Of a stretch of DNA of 64,000 nucleotides, positions 43,862 through 52,917 are shown piece after piece. The DNA comes from Vibrio furnissii CIP 102972 (lineage in GTDB: Bacteria; Pseudomonadota; Gammaproteobacteria; Enterobacterales; Vibrionaceae), in assembly GCF_000176175.1 (NCBI RefSeq), contig NZ_ACZP01000020.1, positions 186,001-250,000 of the forward strand, given 5' to 3'. Under the pieces are notes generated by a model. That model saw only the letters and a list, made by a program, of their open reading frames with translations. It did no database searches and was not told where the DNA came from. The stretch's first letter is position 1. Every line of letters begins with the position of its first letter. The position numbers were made by a program, and so were the translations under genes.

Positions 43862-43875
43862 GCAAACGTTTGCTT
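43860..43875. promoter_or_regulatory. PurR-type operator upstream of serA
   Basis: ATGCAAACGTTTGCTT fits the PurR consensus ANGCAANCGNTTNCNT at every specified position and contains the 12-base palindrome GCAAACGTTTGC. It lies about 83 bases before the serA start and just before a -10-like TTATAA (43878-43883), a good place for repression. Predicted from sequence. Confidence 0.65.
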
Positions 43876-43957
43876 TGTTATAAAAGGCTCAGTTATTACA
43901 CGTTTCGCTTGATGTTCGCTTCATTTGCCCACCTTCCCATATTTAAGGACGAGAATA

Positions 43958-45187
43958 ATGGCCAAAGTTTCACTGGAAAAAGACAAAATTAAAATCCTAC
44001 TCCTTGAAGGACTTCACCCATCATCAGTTGAAGTGCTGCAAGCTGCTGGCTATAGCAACATCGAATACCACAAGGGCTCCTTAGAAGAATCAGAATTGCT
44101 CGAAGCGGTGAAAGATGTTCACTTCATTGGTATCCGTTCACGCACAAACTTGACGGAAGAAGTCATCAACGCGGCAGAGAAACTGGTCGCAATCGGCTGC
44201 TTCTGTATCGGTACCAATCAAGTCAACCTGAATGCAGCCGCCAAACGCGGTATTCCAGTGTTCAACGCGCCGTTCTCCAATACTCGTAGTGTGGCTGAGC
44301 TGGTTCTGGGTGAAATCCTATTGCTGCTACGTGGCATTCCAGAGAAAAACGCCCTGGCTCACCGCGGTATCTGGAAGAAAAGCGCCGACAACTCTTACGA
44401 AGCCCGTGGTAAACGCCTAGGCATCATCGGTTACGGCCACATCGGTACTCAATTGGGTATCATTGCAGAGAACTTGGGGATGCACGTGTACTTCTACGAC
44501 ATCGAAAACAAACTGTCGTTGGGCAACGCCACTCAAGTGCACACCATGAGCGAGCTACTGAATAAATGTGACGTGATTTCGCTGCACGTCCCAGAAACAC
44601 CAGAAACCAAGAACATGATGGGCAAAGACGAATTTGCACGCATGAAACCCGGTTCAATTTTCATCAACGCCGCACGCGGCACCGTGGTCGACATTCCAGC
44701 GTTGTGTGATGCGATGGAATCGGGTCATCTAGCTGGCGCGGCCATTGACGTATTCCCAACAGAACCAGCATCCAACAAAGAAGCGTTTGAATCTCCGCTG
44801 ATGCAATTTGACAACGTGATCCTGACACCGCATGTGGGCGGCTCCACTCAGGAAGCACAAGAAAACATCGGGATTGAAGTGGCTGGCAAGCTGGCGAAAT
44901 ACTCAGACAACGGGTCAACGCTCTCAAGCGTTAACTTCCCTGAAGTGTCGCTGCCTGAACATCGTCAAGCGTCTCGTCTGCTGCACATTCACGAGAACCG
45001 TCCCGGTATTCTGACGCAAATCAACACCATCTTTGCGCAAGACGGCATTAACATTGCCGCGCAGTACCTGCAAACCTCAGCCAACATTGGTTATGTGGTG
45101 ATTGACGTTGAAAATGCACGCTCAGAAGAAGCCCTCGCGAAACTGAAAGGGATCGACGGCACCATTCGCGCGCGCATCCTGCACTAA
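43958..45187 (+). CDS. serA: D-3-phosphoglycerate dehydrogenase
   Basis: NAD-dependent first enzyme of serine synthesis. 409 residues from the ATG at 43958 (MAKVSLEKDKIKILLLEGLH), preceded by AAGGACGAG. Substrate domain; nucleotide-binding LGIIGYGHIGTQLGIIAENL near 151-170; catalytic arginine, glutamate and histidine in NAARGTVVDIPAL and LTPHVGGSTQEAQENIG near 290; C-terminal ACT domain about 335-409 for serine feedback inhibition. The PurR-type box upstream ties serine supply, and hence one-carbon units, to purine demand. Followed by a terminator facing ilvH. Confidence 0.96.
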   Translation: MAKVSLEKDKIKILLLEGLHPSSVEVLQAAGYSNIEYHKGSLEESELLEAVKDVHFIGIRSRTNLTEEVINAAEKLVAIGCFCIGTNQVNLNAAAKRGIPVFNAPFSNTRSVAELVLGEILLLLRGIPEKNALAHRGIWKKSADNSYEARGKRLGIIGYGHIGTQLGIIAENLGMHVYFYDIENKLSLGNATQVHTMSELLNKCDVISLHVPETPETKNMMGKDEFARMKPGSIFINAARGTVVDIPALCDAMESGHLAGAAIDVFPTEPASNKEAFESPLMQFDNVILTPHVGGSTQEAQENIGIEVAGKLAKYSDNGSTLSSVNFPEVSLPEHRQASRLLHIHENRPGILTQINTIFAQDGINIAAQYLQTSANIGYVVIDVENARSEEALAKLKGIDGTIRARILH

Positions 45188-45227
45188 GCGCCCCGCCAGC
45201 GGCGTATCGACGCCGCTTGGCTAAAAG

Positions 45228-45260
45228 CAAAAAAACCAGCCATTCGGCTGGTTTTTTTAT
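45228..45260. terminator. Bidirectional terminator between serA and ilvH
   Basis: AACCAGCC and GGCTGGTT form an eight-base stem with loop ATTC, preceded by a long A run and followed by seven T. Confidence 0.88.
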
Positions 45261-45278
45261 GTGAGTCGCGAGCATGGG

Positions 45279-45776
45279 TTAACCACGTAGCGCACGTTCA
45301 CCGCGTGCAATACCAACCACCCCACTGCGAGCAACTTCAATCACATCGGTCACTTCCGCAATCGCATGGATAAACGCATCGAGTTTTTCACTCGCGCCTG
45401 CAATTTGCACCGTGTATTGCGAAGCCGTCACATCAACGATTTGACCGCGGAAGATATCCGCCGTGCGCTTAACTTCCGCACGCGCAAAACCGCTGGCTTT
45501 GACTTTTACCAACATCAGTTCACGCTCAATGTGGTCAAACTCCGTCACATCTTGCACTTTCAGAACATCAATCAGTTTGTGCAGCTGTTTCTGAATTTGC
45601 TCCAACTGCATGTCGCTTGACGTTGTGGTGATGTTCAAGCGTGACAAGGTTTCATCGTCTGTCGGTGACACGTTGAGGCTTTCAATGTTGTAACCGCGTT
45701 GAGAGAACAACCCCACCACACGAGACAACGCACCCGGCTGGTTTTCTAGCAGTATTGAAATAATGTGTTGTCTCAT
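45279..45776 (-). CDS. ilvH: Acetolactate synthase III small (regulatory) subunit
   Basis: Valine-sensing regulatory subunit of acetohydroxyacid synthase. 165 residues starting MRQHIISILLENQPGALSRV. N-terminal ACT domain about 1-78 with NQPGALSRVVGLFSQRGYNI at 12-31, and the C-terminal ALS_ss domain about 83-158. The start codon follows the ilvI stop by one base, so the two are co-translated. Confidence 0.96.
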   Translation of the reverse strand: MRQHIISILLENQPGALSRVVGLFSQRGYNIESLNVSPTDDETLSRLNITTTSSDMQLEQIQKQLHKLIDVLKVQDVTEFDHIERELMLVKVKASGFARAEVKRTADIFRGQIVDVTASQYTVQIAGASEKLDAFIHAIAEVTDVIEVARSGVVGIARGERALRG

Positions 45777-45777
45777 C

Positions 45778-47499
45778 TTAAGTACGCTCCGTTTTGCTCA
45801 ACCACATTTTGTCCATCCCCTCGCCTTTGATCTGCATTGGGTAGACGTGCTCCGTTTCATCGACGTTGATATCCACAAAGACCAGGCGATCTTTCATCTC
45901 CAATGCCTGTTTCAACCCGGATTCCAATTCATCTGGTGTTGAGATGCGGATCCCCACGTGACCGTAAGCTTCTGCGATCGCTGCAAAATCAGGCACAGAA
46001 CTCATGTATGAGTTGGAGTGACGCCCCTGATAAATAATATCTTGCCACTGTTTCACCATGCCAAGGAAACGGTTGTTCAGGTTGATGATTTTCACCGGAA
46101 TATCGTACTGCAGCGCAGTCGACAACTCTTGAATGTTCATCTGAATACTGCCGTCACCCGTCACGACGACCACTTCTTCATCCGGCATTGCGAACTTCAC
46201 GCCCATACCCGCAGGCAGACCAAAGCCCATGGTGCCAAGGCCACCAGAGTTGATCCAACGACGCGGTTGATTGAACGGATAGTACAACGCTGCAAACATT
46301 TGGTGCTGGCCCACATCAGACGCCACATACGCATCGCCATTGGTGAGCTTGTGTAAGGTTTCAATCACTTGCTGAGGTTTGATGCGCTCAGATGAGGTTT
46401 CATACGCCAAGCATTGACGTTCACGCCAACTTTGAATCTCACTCCACCAATGATCCATGGCTTGTTCATCGTTGCGCGTGTCGAGATCCGCCAGCAGTTT
46501 GAGCATGGTTTCCAGCACTTGATCTGCCGACCCCACGATCGGGAGATCCACTTTGACGTTCTTCGAGATCGACGATGGATCGATATCAATGTGCATCACT
46601 TTTGCATTTGGGCAATATTTCTCGAGGTTATTGGTCGTGCGATCGTCAAAACGCACGCCCACACCAAAGATCAGATCAGCGTTATGCATCGCCATGTTGG
46701 CTTCATACACACCGTGCATCCCCAACATGCCTAGGAAATTCTTGTGGGTGCCCGGAAACGCGCCCAACCCCATCAAGGTACTCACGACGGGCAGATTCAA
46801 GGCCTCTGCCAGTTTGAAAATTTGCTGATGCGCTTCAGAAATGATGGCGCCGCCGCCGATGTACAGCACCGGTTTTTTGGCGTCCAACAACGCTTTGAGT
46901 GCTTTTTTGATCTGACCTTTATGACCCGATGTCGTCGGGTTGTAAGAGCGCATTTTGACCGATTCTGGGTATTGGTACGGGAGTTTGATCTGCGGGTTCA
47001 TCACATCTTTGGGCAAGTCGATCACGACCGGACCAGGACGGCCAGTTGATGCGATGTAAAATGCTTTTTTGATCGTTTCAGGGATATCTTCCGCTTTTTT
47101 CACCAAAAAGCTGTGTTTTACGATCGGACGTGAGACGCCGACGATATCACACTCTTGGAACGCGTCATTGCCGATCAGATTGGTCGCCACGTTACCTGAA
47201 ATAACGATCATCGGAATAGAATCCATGTAGGCCGTCGCAATGCCAGTGACGGTATTGGTGGCACCAGGGCCAGAGCAGACGAGCACCACACCCGGCTTGC
47301 CGGTTGCGCGAGCGTAACCATCGGCCATGTGGGTTGCCGCTTGTTCGTGACGAACGAGGACGTGTTTGATTTTGTCGGTTTTTTCGTGGAGGGCGTCGTA
47401 GATATCAAGAACGGAACCACCGGGGTATCCAAAAATTTGCTCTACGCCTTCTTCGATCAGAGATTGAACCACCATCTCTGCGCCGGATAACATTGCCAT
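45778..47499 (-). CDS. ilvI: Acetolactate synthase III large (catalytic) subunit
   Basis: Thiamine diphosphate- and FAD-dependent enzyme making acetolactate or acetohydroxybutyrate for valine, leucine and isoleucine. 573 residues starting MAMLSGAEMVVQSLIEEGVE, the same N-terminus length as E. coli IlvI. TPP glutamate in GYPGGSVLDIYDAL near 24-37 and RHEQAATHMADGYARATGKP near 50; TPP/magnesium motif VTGDGSIQMNIQEL near 435. ilvH follows after one base. Control elements were not identified in the upstream gap. Confidence 0.96.
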   Translation of the reverse strand: MAMLSGAEMVVQSLIEEGVEQIFGYPGGSVLDIYDALHEKTDKIKHVLVRHEQAATHMADGYARATGKPGVVLVCSGPGATNTVTGIATAYMDSIPMIVISGNVATNLIGNDAFQECDIVGVSRPIVKHSFLVKKAEDIPETIKKAFYIASTGRPGPVVIDLPKDVMNPQIKLPYQYPESVKMRSYNPTTSGHKGQIKKALKALLDAKKPVLYIGGGAIISEAHQQIFKLAEALNLPVVSTLMGLGAFPGTHKNFLGMLGMHGVYEANMAMHNADLIFGVGVRFDDRTTNNLEKYCPNAKVMHIDIDPSSISKNVKVDLPIVGSADQVLETMLKLLADLDTRNDEQAMDHWWSEIQSWRERQCLAYETSSERIKPQQVIETLHKLTNGDAYVASDVGQHQMFAALYYPFNQPRRWINSGGLGTMGFGLPAGMGVKFAMPDEEVVVVTGDGSIQMNIQELSTALQYDIPVKIINLNNRFLGMVKQWQDIIYQGRHSNSYMSSVPDFAAIAEAYGHVGIRISTPDELESGLKQALEMKDRLVFVDINVDETEHVYPMQIKGEGMDKMWLSKTERT

Positions 47500-47865
47500 A
47501 TTTTCTCCTTACCAGAGCCGAACACAAGGTCAGTCAACGGTTCTGGTTATACATAGTTAGGGCTTATTCGTAGCCTAATTCGAAAACTCTCCGCTTTCGG
47601 CTATGTCCCGCACTTGTCATAACAAGCGCTAAGGTAACGCAACAACTGTAACGCTTTATTTTCATCAGGTCTAACGGCGAAAATGGCGCATTTTTAATAA
47701 GATATGGCAAAAAAACGGATATTAAGTATTCAATTCCAAATGTAGGAGCAGAATTAGGCGAGAGAACAATGAAGTGGATAAAAAAAAGTGGAATATTTTG
47801 TCGAGGGGCAATTGAAACCACAGAAAATCGCAGAGTGATTCAATTTTTCAGCGCTAGAAAAACAA
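47500..47865. other. Gap upstream of ilvI
   Basis: About 365 A+T-rich bases between ilvI and the acyl-CoA ligase terminator. I see no convincing gene, leader peptide or attenuator. An 85-codon minus-strand frame (47564-47821) lacks a ribosome site and looks like chance. In E. coli the equivalent region binds Lrp; no Lrp sites can be assigned by eye. Confidence 0.5.
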
Positions 47866-47900
47866 ACATCCCCGCGAGGGTCACTCTGCGAGGATGTCGT
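47866..47900 (-). terminator. Probable terminator of the acyl-CoA ligase gene
   Basis: ACATCC...CGC and GCG...GGATGT arms form an imperfect long stem. On the minus strand it is followed by TTGTTTTT, about 30 bases after the stop codon. Confidence 0.6.
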
Positions 47901-47925
47901 TTATCACCATGGCGGCCAAAGGCAC

Positions 47926-49740
47926 TTAAGAGTGCTTATCTTTTGGTCGGTCTTGGTACATTTCTTCGATTTCGTGCTGATAACGGTCATGAATGACTTT
48001 TCTACGCAGTTTTTGCGTTGGTGTCAGTTCGCCATCATCCATCGAAAAGGCTTTTGGCAGTAGCTTAAAACGCTTCACTTGCTCAAACTTCGCCAAGCCA
48101 TGTTGCAACTCATTCACCCGCTTTTCAAACATCTCGATGATCTGGCTGTGTTTCAGCAGTTCCAAGCGATCGTGGTATTTGATGTTCAGCTCTTTGGCGT
48201 GCTCTTCAAGCGCATCAAAACACGGCACAATCAGTGCCGAGACAAACTTACGCGTGTCGGCGATCACCGCAATCTGTTCCACAAAATGATCTTTGCCAAT
48301 CGCGCCTTCAATCACCTGCGGCGCAATGTATTTGCCGCCAGATGTTTTCATCAGCTCTTTGATGCGATCGGTAATAAACAAATTCCCCTGCTCATCGATA
48401 TGACCCGCATCGCCCGTTTTCAAGAATCCATGTTCATCAAACGTCTGCGCGGTTTCTTCTGGCATTTTGTAGTAGCCACGCATCACCATGGGGCCACGCA
48501 CCAGAATTTCGTTGTTCTCACCAATTTTCACTTGAGCGCCCGGCATGGTCATGCCGATCGAGTCTGGGTCAAAACACTGGTCATCCCAACACGAAATCGT
48601 CGCGGTGGTTTCGGTCATACCGTAGCCTAATTTGACATTGATGCCGATGGCATGGAAAAAGCGGCCAATGGTCTCATCCAACTTCGCGCCACCGCACGGC
48701 ATAAAGTTAATGCGCCCTCCCAGCAGCCCACGCAGTTTGCTGAGCACCAATTTGTCGGCCAACTGATGGCACTGTTTCAGCGCCCAAGAGGGCGTGCGTT
48801 TTTCCTGATGACAGCGCGCCATTTTAGCGCCCATGTTCACAGACCATGTAAACATCACTTTGCGGTGCAATGGCGCACGCGCCACTTTTTCGTGGATCGC
48901 CGAGAAGATTTTCTCGTAGAAGCGTGGCACTGCGCACATGACGGTAGGACGAACCTGACTCAGTGCGTCACGGACCTGACCAACATCTTGCAAATAACAG
49001 TTGGTCGCGCCTTTGTAGAGCACGTAAAACGTCCATGCACGTTCAAACACATGAGACAGCGGTAGGAAGCAGAGCGAGACATCGTCTTGGCTCAAGTTCA
49101 GACGTTGATCATGCCCTTCGAGCTGCGCGCCAACGTTGCGATAATCGAGCATCACACCTTTCGGCTTGCCCGTGGTGCCAGAGGTATAAATCAGGGTAAA
49201 CAGGTCATCATCATTGGCCTGTTCCAAACGCTCATCAAGCGGTTCGCGGGATGTATTCTCGCCCAAAGCAACAAACGCCTGCCAGCTCATGGCAAAATCA
49301 CAGTCGCCAAGCGCAATCGCATCGCTCATGGCCACAATCAGCTGCAGCTGATCGCATTGTTCAAACATGGTCACCGCCGCATCAAACTGCGGCTGTTCGC
49401 CAACAAACAGCACTTTGACATCCGCATCTTGCAGAATGTAAGCCGCTTGTTCAGCAGTATTGGTTGGGTAAATCGGCACGGTCACCGCTCGAATCTGCAG
49501 TGCAGCAAAATCGGCGATCGTCCATTGTGGCATGTTGTTGGAAAAAATCCCGATCTTGTCCTGAACATCCAGCCCGAATGCCAGTAACGCCATCGACATT
49601 GCATCCATCTCTTCACCGAACTGAGTCCAGCTGATGCCTTGCCATTCGTTGTCCACTTGATGTTTCAACGCGATACGACTACCGCCAAGAGCAACCTGCT
49701 CTCGAATGCGTTTAACGATATGAAAATCTAAATTGGCCAT
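47926..49740 (-). CDS. Long-chain acyl-CoA synthetase, AMP-forming
   Basis: Membrane-associated ligase activating long-chain fatty acids to acyl-CoA. 604 residues starting MANLDFHIVKRIREQVALGG. ANL-superfamily motifs: P-loop-like LIYTSGTTGKPKGVMLDY near 183-200, LGYGMTETTATISCW near 383, and TGDAGHIDEQGNLFITDRIK near 434 with the hinge. Resembles the FAA1/FadD15 type rather than the classical enterobacterial FadD, so no symbol is given. Monocistronic by its flanking terminators; no FadR site was identified. Confidence 0.9.
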   Translation of the reverse strand: MANLDFHIVKRIREQVALGGSRIALKHQVDNEWQGISWTQFGEEMDAMSMALLAFGLDVQDKIGIFSNNMPQWTIADFAALQIRAVTVPIYPTNTAEQAAYILQDADVKVLFVGEQPQFDAAVTMFEQCDQLQLIVAMSDAIALGDCDFAMSWQAFVALGENTSREPLDERLEQANDDDLFTLIYTSGTTGKPKGVMLDYRNVGAQLEGHDQRLNLSQDDVSLCFLPLSHVFERAWTFYVLYKGATNCYLQDVGQVRDALSQVRPTVMCAVPRFYEKIFSAIHEKVARAPLHRKVMFTWSVNMGAKMARCHQEKRTPSWALKQCHQLADKLVLSKLRGLLGGRINFMPCGGAKLDETIGRFFHAIGINVKLGYGMTETTATISCWDDQCFDPDSIGMTMPGAQVKIGENNEILVRGPMVMRGYYKMPEETAQTFDEHGFLKTGDAGHIDEQGNLFITDRIKELMKTSGGKYIAPQVIEGAIGKDHFVEQIAVIADTRKFVSALIVPCFDALEEHAKELNIKYHDRLELLKHSQIIEMFEKRVNELQHGLAKFEQVKRFKLLPKAFSMDDGELTPTQKLRRKVIHDRYQHEIEEMYQDRPKDKHS

Positions 49741-49860
49741 CTTCTTTACCTATAGCTTACACATGTAAGCTCTTTTGAGCGCACAAGTGTACATTCAGTG
49801 ATAAAAAAGGCAACTGACAGATGTCATAGTTATGGATGAAAGTCTGGCGTGAGCGCAATA

Positions 49861-49898
49861 AAAAAGCCTTAGATCGGGGCACCCCAATCTAAGGCTAA
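49861..49898 (-). terminator. leuO terminator
   Basis: AGCCTTAGAT-c-GGGG and CCCC-a-ATCTAAGGCT form a long, almost perfect stem; six T follow on the minus strand. Confidence 0.88.
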
Positions 49899-49916
49899 AT
49901 AAAGAGGCATTTAGTA

Positions 49917-50876
49917 CTATTTGAATGCAACCACTTCGCCGCAGATCATCATCAATTGATCGCGCAGCCAGATGTGGCCTTTGTCTTTTTCGCTCGATTC
50001 ATGCCAGCTCAGGTAACCGCTGATGTTGCCGTTATCGAATGGGAATTCGAGCACTTGCAGCTGATCTTTGTTGGCAGCGTTTTCAACCATCCAACGAGGT
50101 GCAATGGTCACCAACTCAGACTGACCAACCACGTACAGCACGTTGCTTAGGCTCGTGCCTTCGTAGCTTGGTTGGCAATCAAGGTCACGATACGCTTGCT
50201 CAGAGAAGCTGCGTTGACCATGAATTTTTGACAATTTTGCATGTTGCTCATTCGCCAGAGCTTCTGGGCTCACGGCACCTTGAATGCGTGGGTGCGATTT
50301 CGCCGCCACTACCACCAATTCGTCTTGGAAGATTTCAGTGCTTGAGAAACCTTGCTCATCAAAACGAGCGTAATCAATTACAAAATCAATTTCTTGGTAG
50401 CGCATACGCTCCGCCAGTTTACGGTCGAATTCTGCATCCAAGTGCAATTGCACGTTCGGTGCTTGTTCGTAAATGCTGGACATGATTTTAGGTGCAAAAC
50501 GAATGTCACATGGGCTGCAGATCGCCAACTTGAACAAACGTGTTGACGTTTCTGGTGAGAACACCGAACTTGGCAGCTCATTGCGAATCAATTGCAGCGC
50601 TTGGCGAATCGGACCAAACAGTTGACGCGCACGCTGAGTCGGTTGAATCCCGCGACCTTGGCGCATAAACAGTTCGTCGTTAAACATCACTTTTAAACGC
50701 GCAACGGCGTTACTCACTGCTGGCTGTGACATTCCCAAGTTGTGCGCTGCACGGGTAATATTTTGCTCTTGCATTACTGCATCAAACACAGTCAGTAGGT
50801 TGAGGTCCACACCACGCAGTGTGCTCTCCATTCGATAGCTCGCAATCGCGCTCATCGGATCTTTTTTGTCTAACAT
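49917..50876 (-). CDS. leuO: LysR-family global regulator LeuO
   Basis: Pleiotropic regulator that antagonises H-NS silencing and, in Vibrio, affects stress, biofilm and virulence genes. 319 residues. Start ATG 50876 with GAGG eight bases upstream. Winged helix-turn-helix about 22-82 (TRAAHNLGMSQPAVSNAVAR near 41-60); LysR substrate-binding domain about 110-310. The N-terminal RGVDLNLLTVFDAVMQEQNI and the location near leuABCD support LeuO over other LysR proteins. Unlike in E. coli, three genes lie between it and leuA. Confidence 0.92.
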   Translation of the reverse strand: MLDKKDPMSAIASYRMESTLRGVDLNLLTVFDAVMQEQNITRAAHNLGMSQPAVSNAVARLKVMFNDELFMRQGRGIQPTQRARQLFGPIRQALQLIRNELPSSVFSPETSTRLFKLAICSPCDIRFAPKIMSSIYEQAPNVQLHLDAEFDRKLAERMRYQEIDFVIDYARFDEQGFSSTEIFQDELVVVAAKSHPRIQGAVSPEALANEQHAKLSKIHGQRSFSEQAYRDLDCQPSYEGTSLSNVLYVVGQSELVTIAPRWMVENAANKDQLQVLEFPFDNGNISGYLSWHESSEKDKGHIWLRDQLMMICGEVVAFK

Positions 50877-51238
50877 TAGGCACGCCTCTTATTTTTATTC
50901 TGATATCTGTCGCCGGAGACCCAACGACATAAATGATTTCGGTTGGCGAATAGATAACCGTCGTTTGTAGTATTTATTACCCGGATACTTCCAAGGGGTA
51001 CGCTACTATCAACCATTCATTTATCGAATAGCAATAAGATTGATAAAATCTCAGTTTATTTTACCAAGCACCAAAAAAATCCAATATTTTTCAATGATTT
51101 GATGTTTTATAAAAAAACATAAAAAATCACTTTTATGCTATTTTTACAAAACATTGACGAGATTAATACATAGGATTATGCGCGAAACCTAATATTCACA
51201 TGCGCTATGAGAGGTGAGCAAGTTAATCGACAGCATCA
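50877..51238. other. A+T-rich gap upstream of leuO
   Basis: 362 strongly A+T-rich bases with multiple A and T tracts (especially 51040-51160). No gene, terminator or recognisable operator was found. The composition is typical of H-NS/LeuO-controlled promoters, and it contains the leuO promoter and the end of the glycosyltransferase gene's 3' flank. Confidence 0.5.
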
Positions 51239-52285
51239 TTAGTTTGTCGAAACGTAACTGGGGAAGTCAACTTGTTGCCACAATGTGTTGCATAGCTCAG
51301 AATGATCATCCCAGCGTCCCTTCATCACCCATTCTGTTATCGCACTGGCAACGTTTGGATACACGACGCGTTCTGCTTGTTTTTCATCCAACCATTTGCT
51401 GACAGCCGACGCATCCAGAAAGTCCATCACAGAGGCCAACCCCAAAATATCGAGGGTAGCAACATTACTCTGCTGCTCAAATTGGCCATTGAGTGGCTTG
51501 AGCAACAACTTTTTCCCCAACGACAACGCTTCGGAAGGCAATTCAAATCCACCATTGGCAATCACGCCCGCACAGCATTGAAGATGCTGATGAAACTGCG
51601 CGTGACACAACGGGCGAAGCTCCACGTTTTCAATCAACTCCGCTTCAATGACGTGAGGGTGATAGAAAACAAAGTGTTGATTTACAAAGCGAAAAAGCAT
51701 TTCACACACCTGTTCAATCTGCTCAAATGGCAAGTACACCAAAATGTAATCTTGGTTGACATTGGCCGTGTCCGCGGTGTGAACAATCGGTGGCAGAATC
51801 GGCTGATCGAAGTGATACCAATGCAATCCTAAGTGATAATCGGCGGGTGCAAAGCGCTGCATGATGAGCTTATCCAACCACGTCGCCCCTTTGAGCGGCA
51901 CGGGATAACGAAAGGCATTTTGATGACTGATCCCAATGCACGGAATACCTTGTCGCTTGGCAGCCCAAGCAGACACGGGTTCAAAGTCATTCAACACGAG
52001 GTCGTAGTCAGAGAGGTCAAGCTGTTTAATTTCTTGCCATAATTGCGCAGGACTGTTGTTAAAAGCAGTTTTGACGTAATTGACTTGGCCTTGCTGGGTT
52101 GCAAACGTCAGTCCACGGCGAGTTTGGTAGTGGCCAAAGCATTCCATCGAGAAGTATTTGCTCTCGTCGCGGCCAGAAAATAGAAAATCAACCTGAACGC
52201 CTCGTTCACGAAACGCCTCACACATCACGCGGGCACGCGTAATGTGTCCATTTCCAGTGCCTTGCACGCCATACAAAATGTTCAA
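51239..52285 (-). CDS. MJ1255-type glycosyltransferase family protein
   Basis: 348-residue protein with the two-domain GT-B look: an N-terminal (M)NILYGVQGTGNGHITRARV resembling UDP-glycosyltransferases, and a C-terminal donor-site-like block with HQHLQCCAGVIANGGFELPS and EALSLGKKLLLKPL near 265-290. It fits the MJ1255-type family of uncharacterised glycosyltransferases (Glyco_trans_1_3). The frame extends upstream through the whole PAP2 gene, but the start is taken as TTG at 52285: it overlaps the PAP2 stop (TTGA), has GGAG eight bases before it, and gives the family N-terminus. Probably cytoplasmic or membrane-peripheral. Substrate unknown; coupling to a lipid-phosphate phosphatase suggests a lipid-linked sugar. 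Confidence 0.75.
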   Translation of the reverse strand: MNILYGVQGTGNGHITRARVMCEAFRERGVQVDFLFSGRDESKYFSMECFGHYQTRRGLTFATQQGQVNYVKTAFNNSPAQLWQEIKQLDLSDYDLVLNDFEPVSAWAAKRQGIPCIGISHQNAFRYPVPLKGATWLDKLIMQRFAPADYHLGLHWYHFDQPILPPIVHTADTANVNQDYILVYLPFEQIEQVCEMLFRFVNQHFVFYHPHVIEAELIENVELRPLCHAQFHQHLQCCAGVIANGGFELPSEALSLGKKLLLKPLNGQFEQQSNVATLDILGLASVMDFLDASAVSKWLDEKQAERVVYPNVASAITEWVMKGRWDDHSELCNTLWQQVDFPSYVSTN

Positions 52286-52815
52286 GCCATCGTCTCCAAC
52301 CACGTCATCGCCAACGTCGCACAGCCCATTCCCAGCAGCGCGCCAATAATCACATCCGATAAAAAGTGCACCCCAAGCAGAATTCGAGCGCTGCCAATCA
52401 GCGCCGCCCACATCAACGCGACGCCATAAATATCGGGATAACATTGACCAATCAAAGTCGCCATCACAAACGCAGCCGCCGTATGGCCAGACGGTAAACT
52501 GTAGCGATCCGAAGGGGTAATGAAAGCGGTGAGCAGTGGGGATAGCTCTTGAGGTCGGCGGCGCTGAAAACTGTTTTTCAGGCCCCAATAAATCGGCAGT
52601 TCAATCGCGAATGCGAGCAATCCCGCCAGTAAAAAATATTGCCCGTGTTGGCCATCCAGCCACCAAGCCAGAACACCAAACAACGCGTAGAGATGGCCAT
52701 CGCCCGTGTGCGATACCGCTTTGCTGATCCGAGCAATGGGTTGGTTAAACTTGTGTTGTAAGCAGAAAATTGAAAAGGCTAAGTCTAGCTTAGCGATAGG
52801 CTCGATGGTACGCAT
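52282..52815 (-). CDS. PAP2-family membrane phosphatase
   Basis: 177-residue integral membrane phosphatase of the PAP2 (type 2 phosphatidic acid phosphatase) family. The three catalytic motifs are complete: KNSFQRRRP (about 80-88), YSLPSGHTAAA (about 105-115), and SARILLGVHFLSDVIIGALL (about 143-162) with the catalytic histidine. Five or six membrane helices. Start ATG 52815, since GAGGAG is six bases upstream; ATG 52821 is too near that site. Substrates in the family include undecaprenyl pyrophosphate, PGP and lipid A phosphates; which applies here is unknown. The glycosyltransferase gene overlaps its stop. Confidence 0.85.
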   Translation of the reverse strand: MRTIEPIAKLDLAFSIFCLQHKFNQPIARISKAVSHTGDGHLYALFGVLAWWLDGQHGQYFLLAGLLAFAIELPIYWGLKNSFQRRRPQELSPLLTAFITPSDRYSLPSGHTAAAFVMATLIGQCYPDIYGVALMWAALIGSARILLGVHFLSDVIIGALLGMGCATLAMTWLETMA

Positions 52816-52841
52816 CCGCATCTCCTCTCCCTGTTGAGTCT

Positions 52842-52862
52842 CCTATCTAGGCACAAGATAAG
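52842..52862. repeat. Imperfect inverted repeat before the PAP2 gene
   Basis: TATCT and AGATA arms with partly complementary flanks (CTCC / AGAG), around AGGCACA, lie just upstream of the PAP2 ribosome site. It could be an operator for the adjacent TetR regulator. Confidence 0.3.
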
Positions 52863-52917
52863 AGGGAGAGATGACAACTCCGTGATGCTTTGTTTGTAAA
52901 TGGATGACAATTGCCGT

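Noticed and set aside
47564..47821. 85-codon minus-strand frame upstream of ilvI
   Set aside because: No ribosome site and no family pattern; it runs through the ilvI upstream region. Probably chance.
47769..47996. 75-codon plus-strand frame running into the 3' end of the acyl-CoA ligase gene
   Set aside because: Its second half is the antisense of a certain gene plus its terminator, and the first half is not preceded by a ribosome site.
51239..52588. 449-residue version of the glycosyltransferase starting at 52588
   Set aside because: The first 101 residues would be read out of frame through the PAP2 gene and are low-quality text; the TTG start at 52285 gives the family N-terminus.
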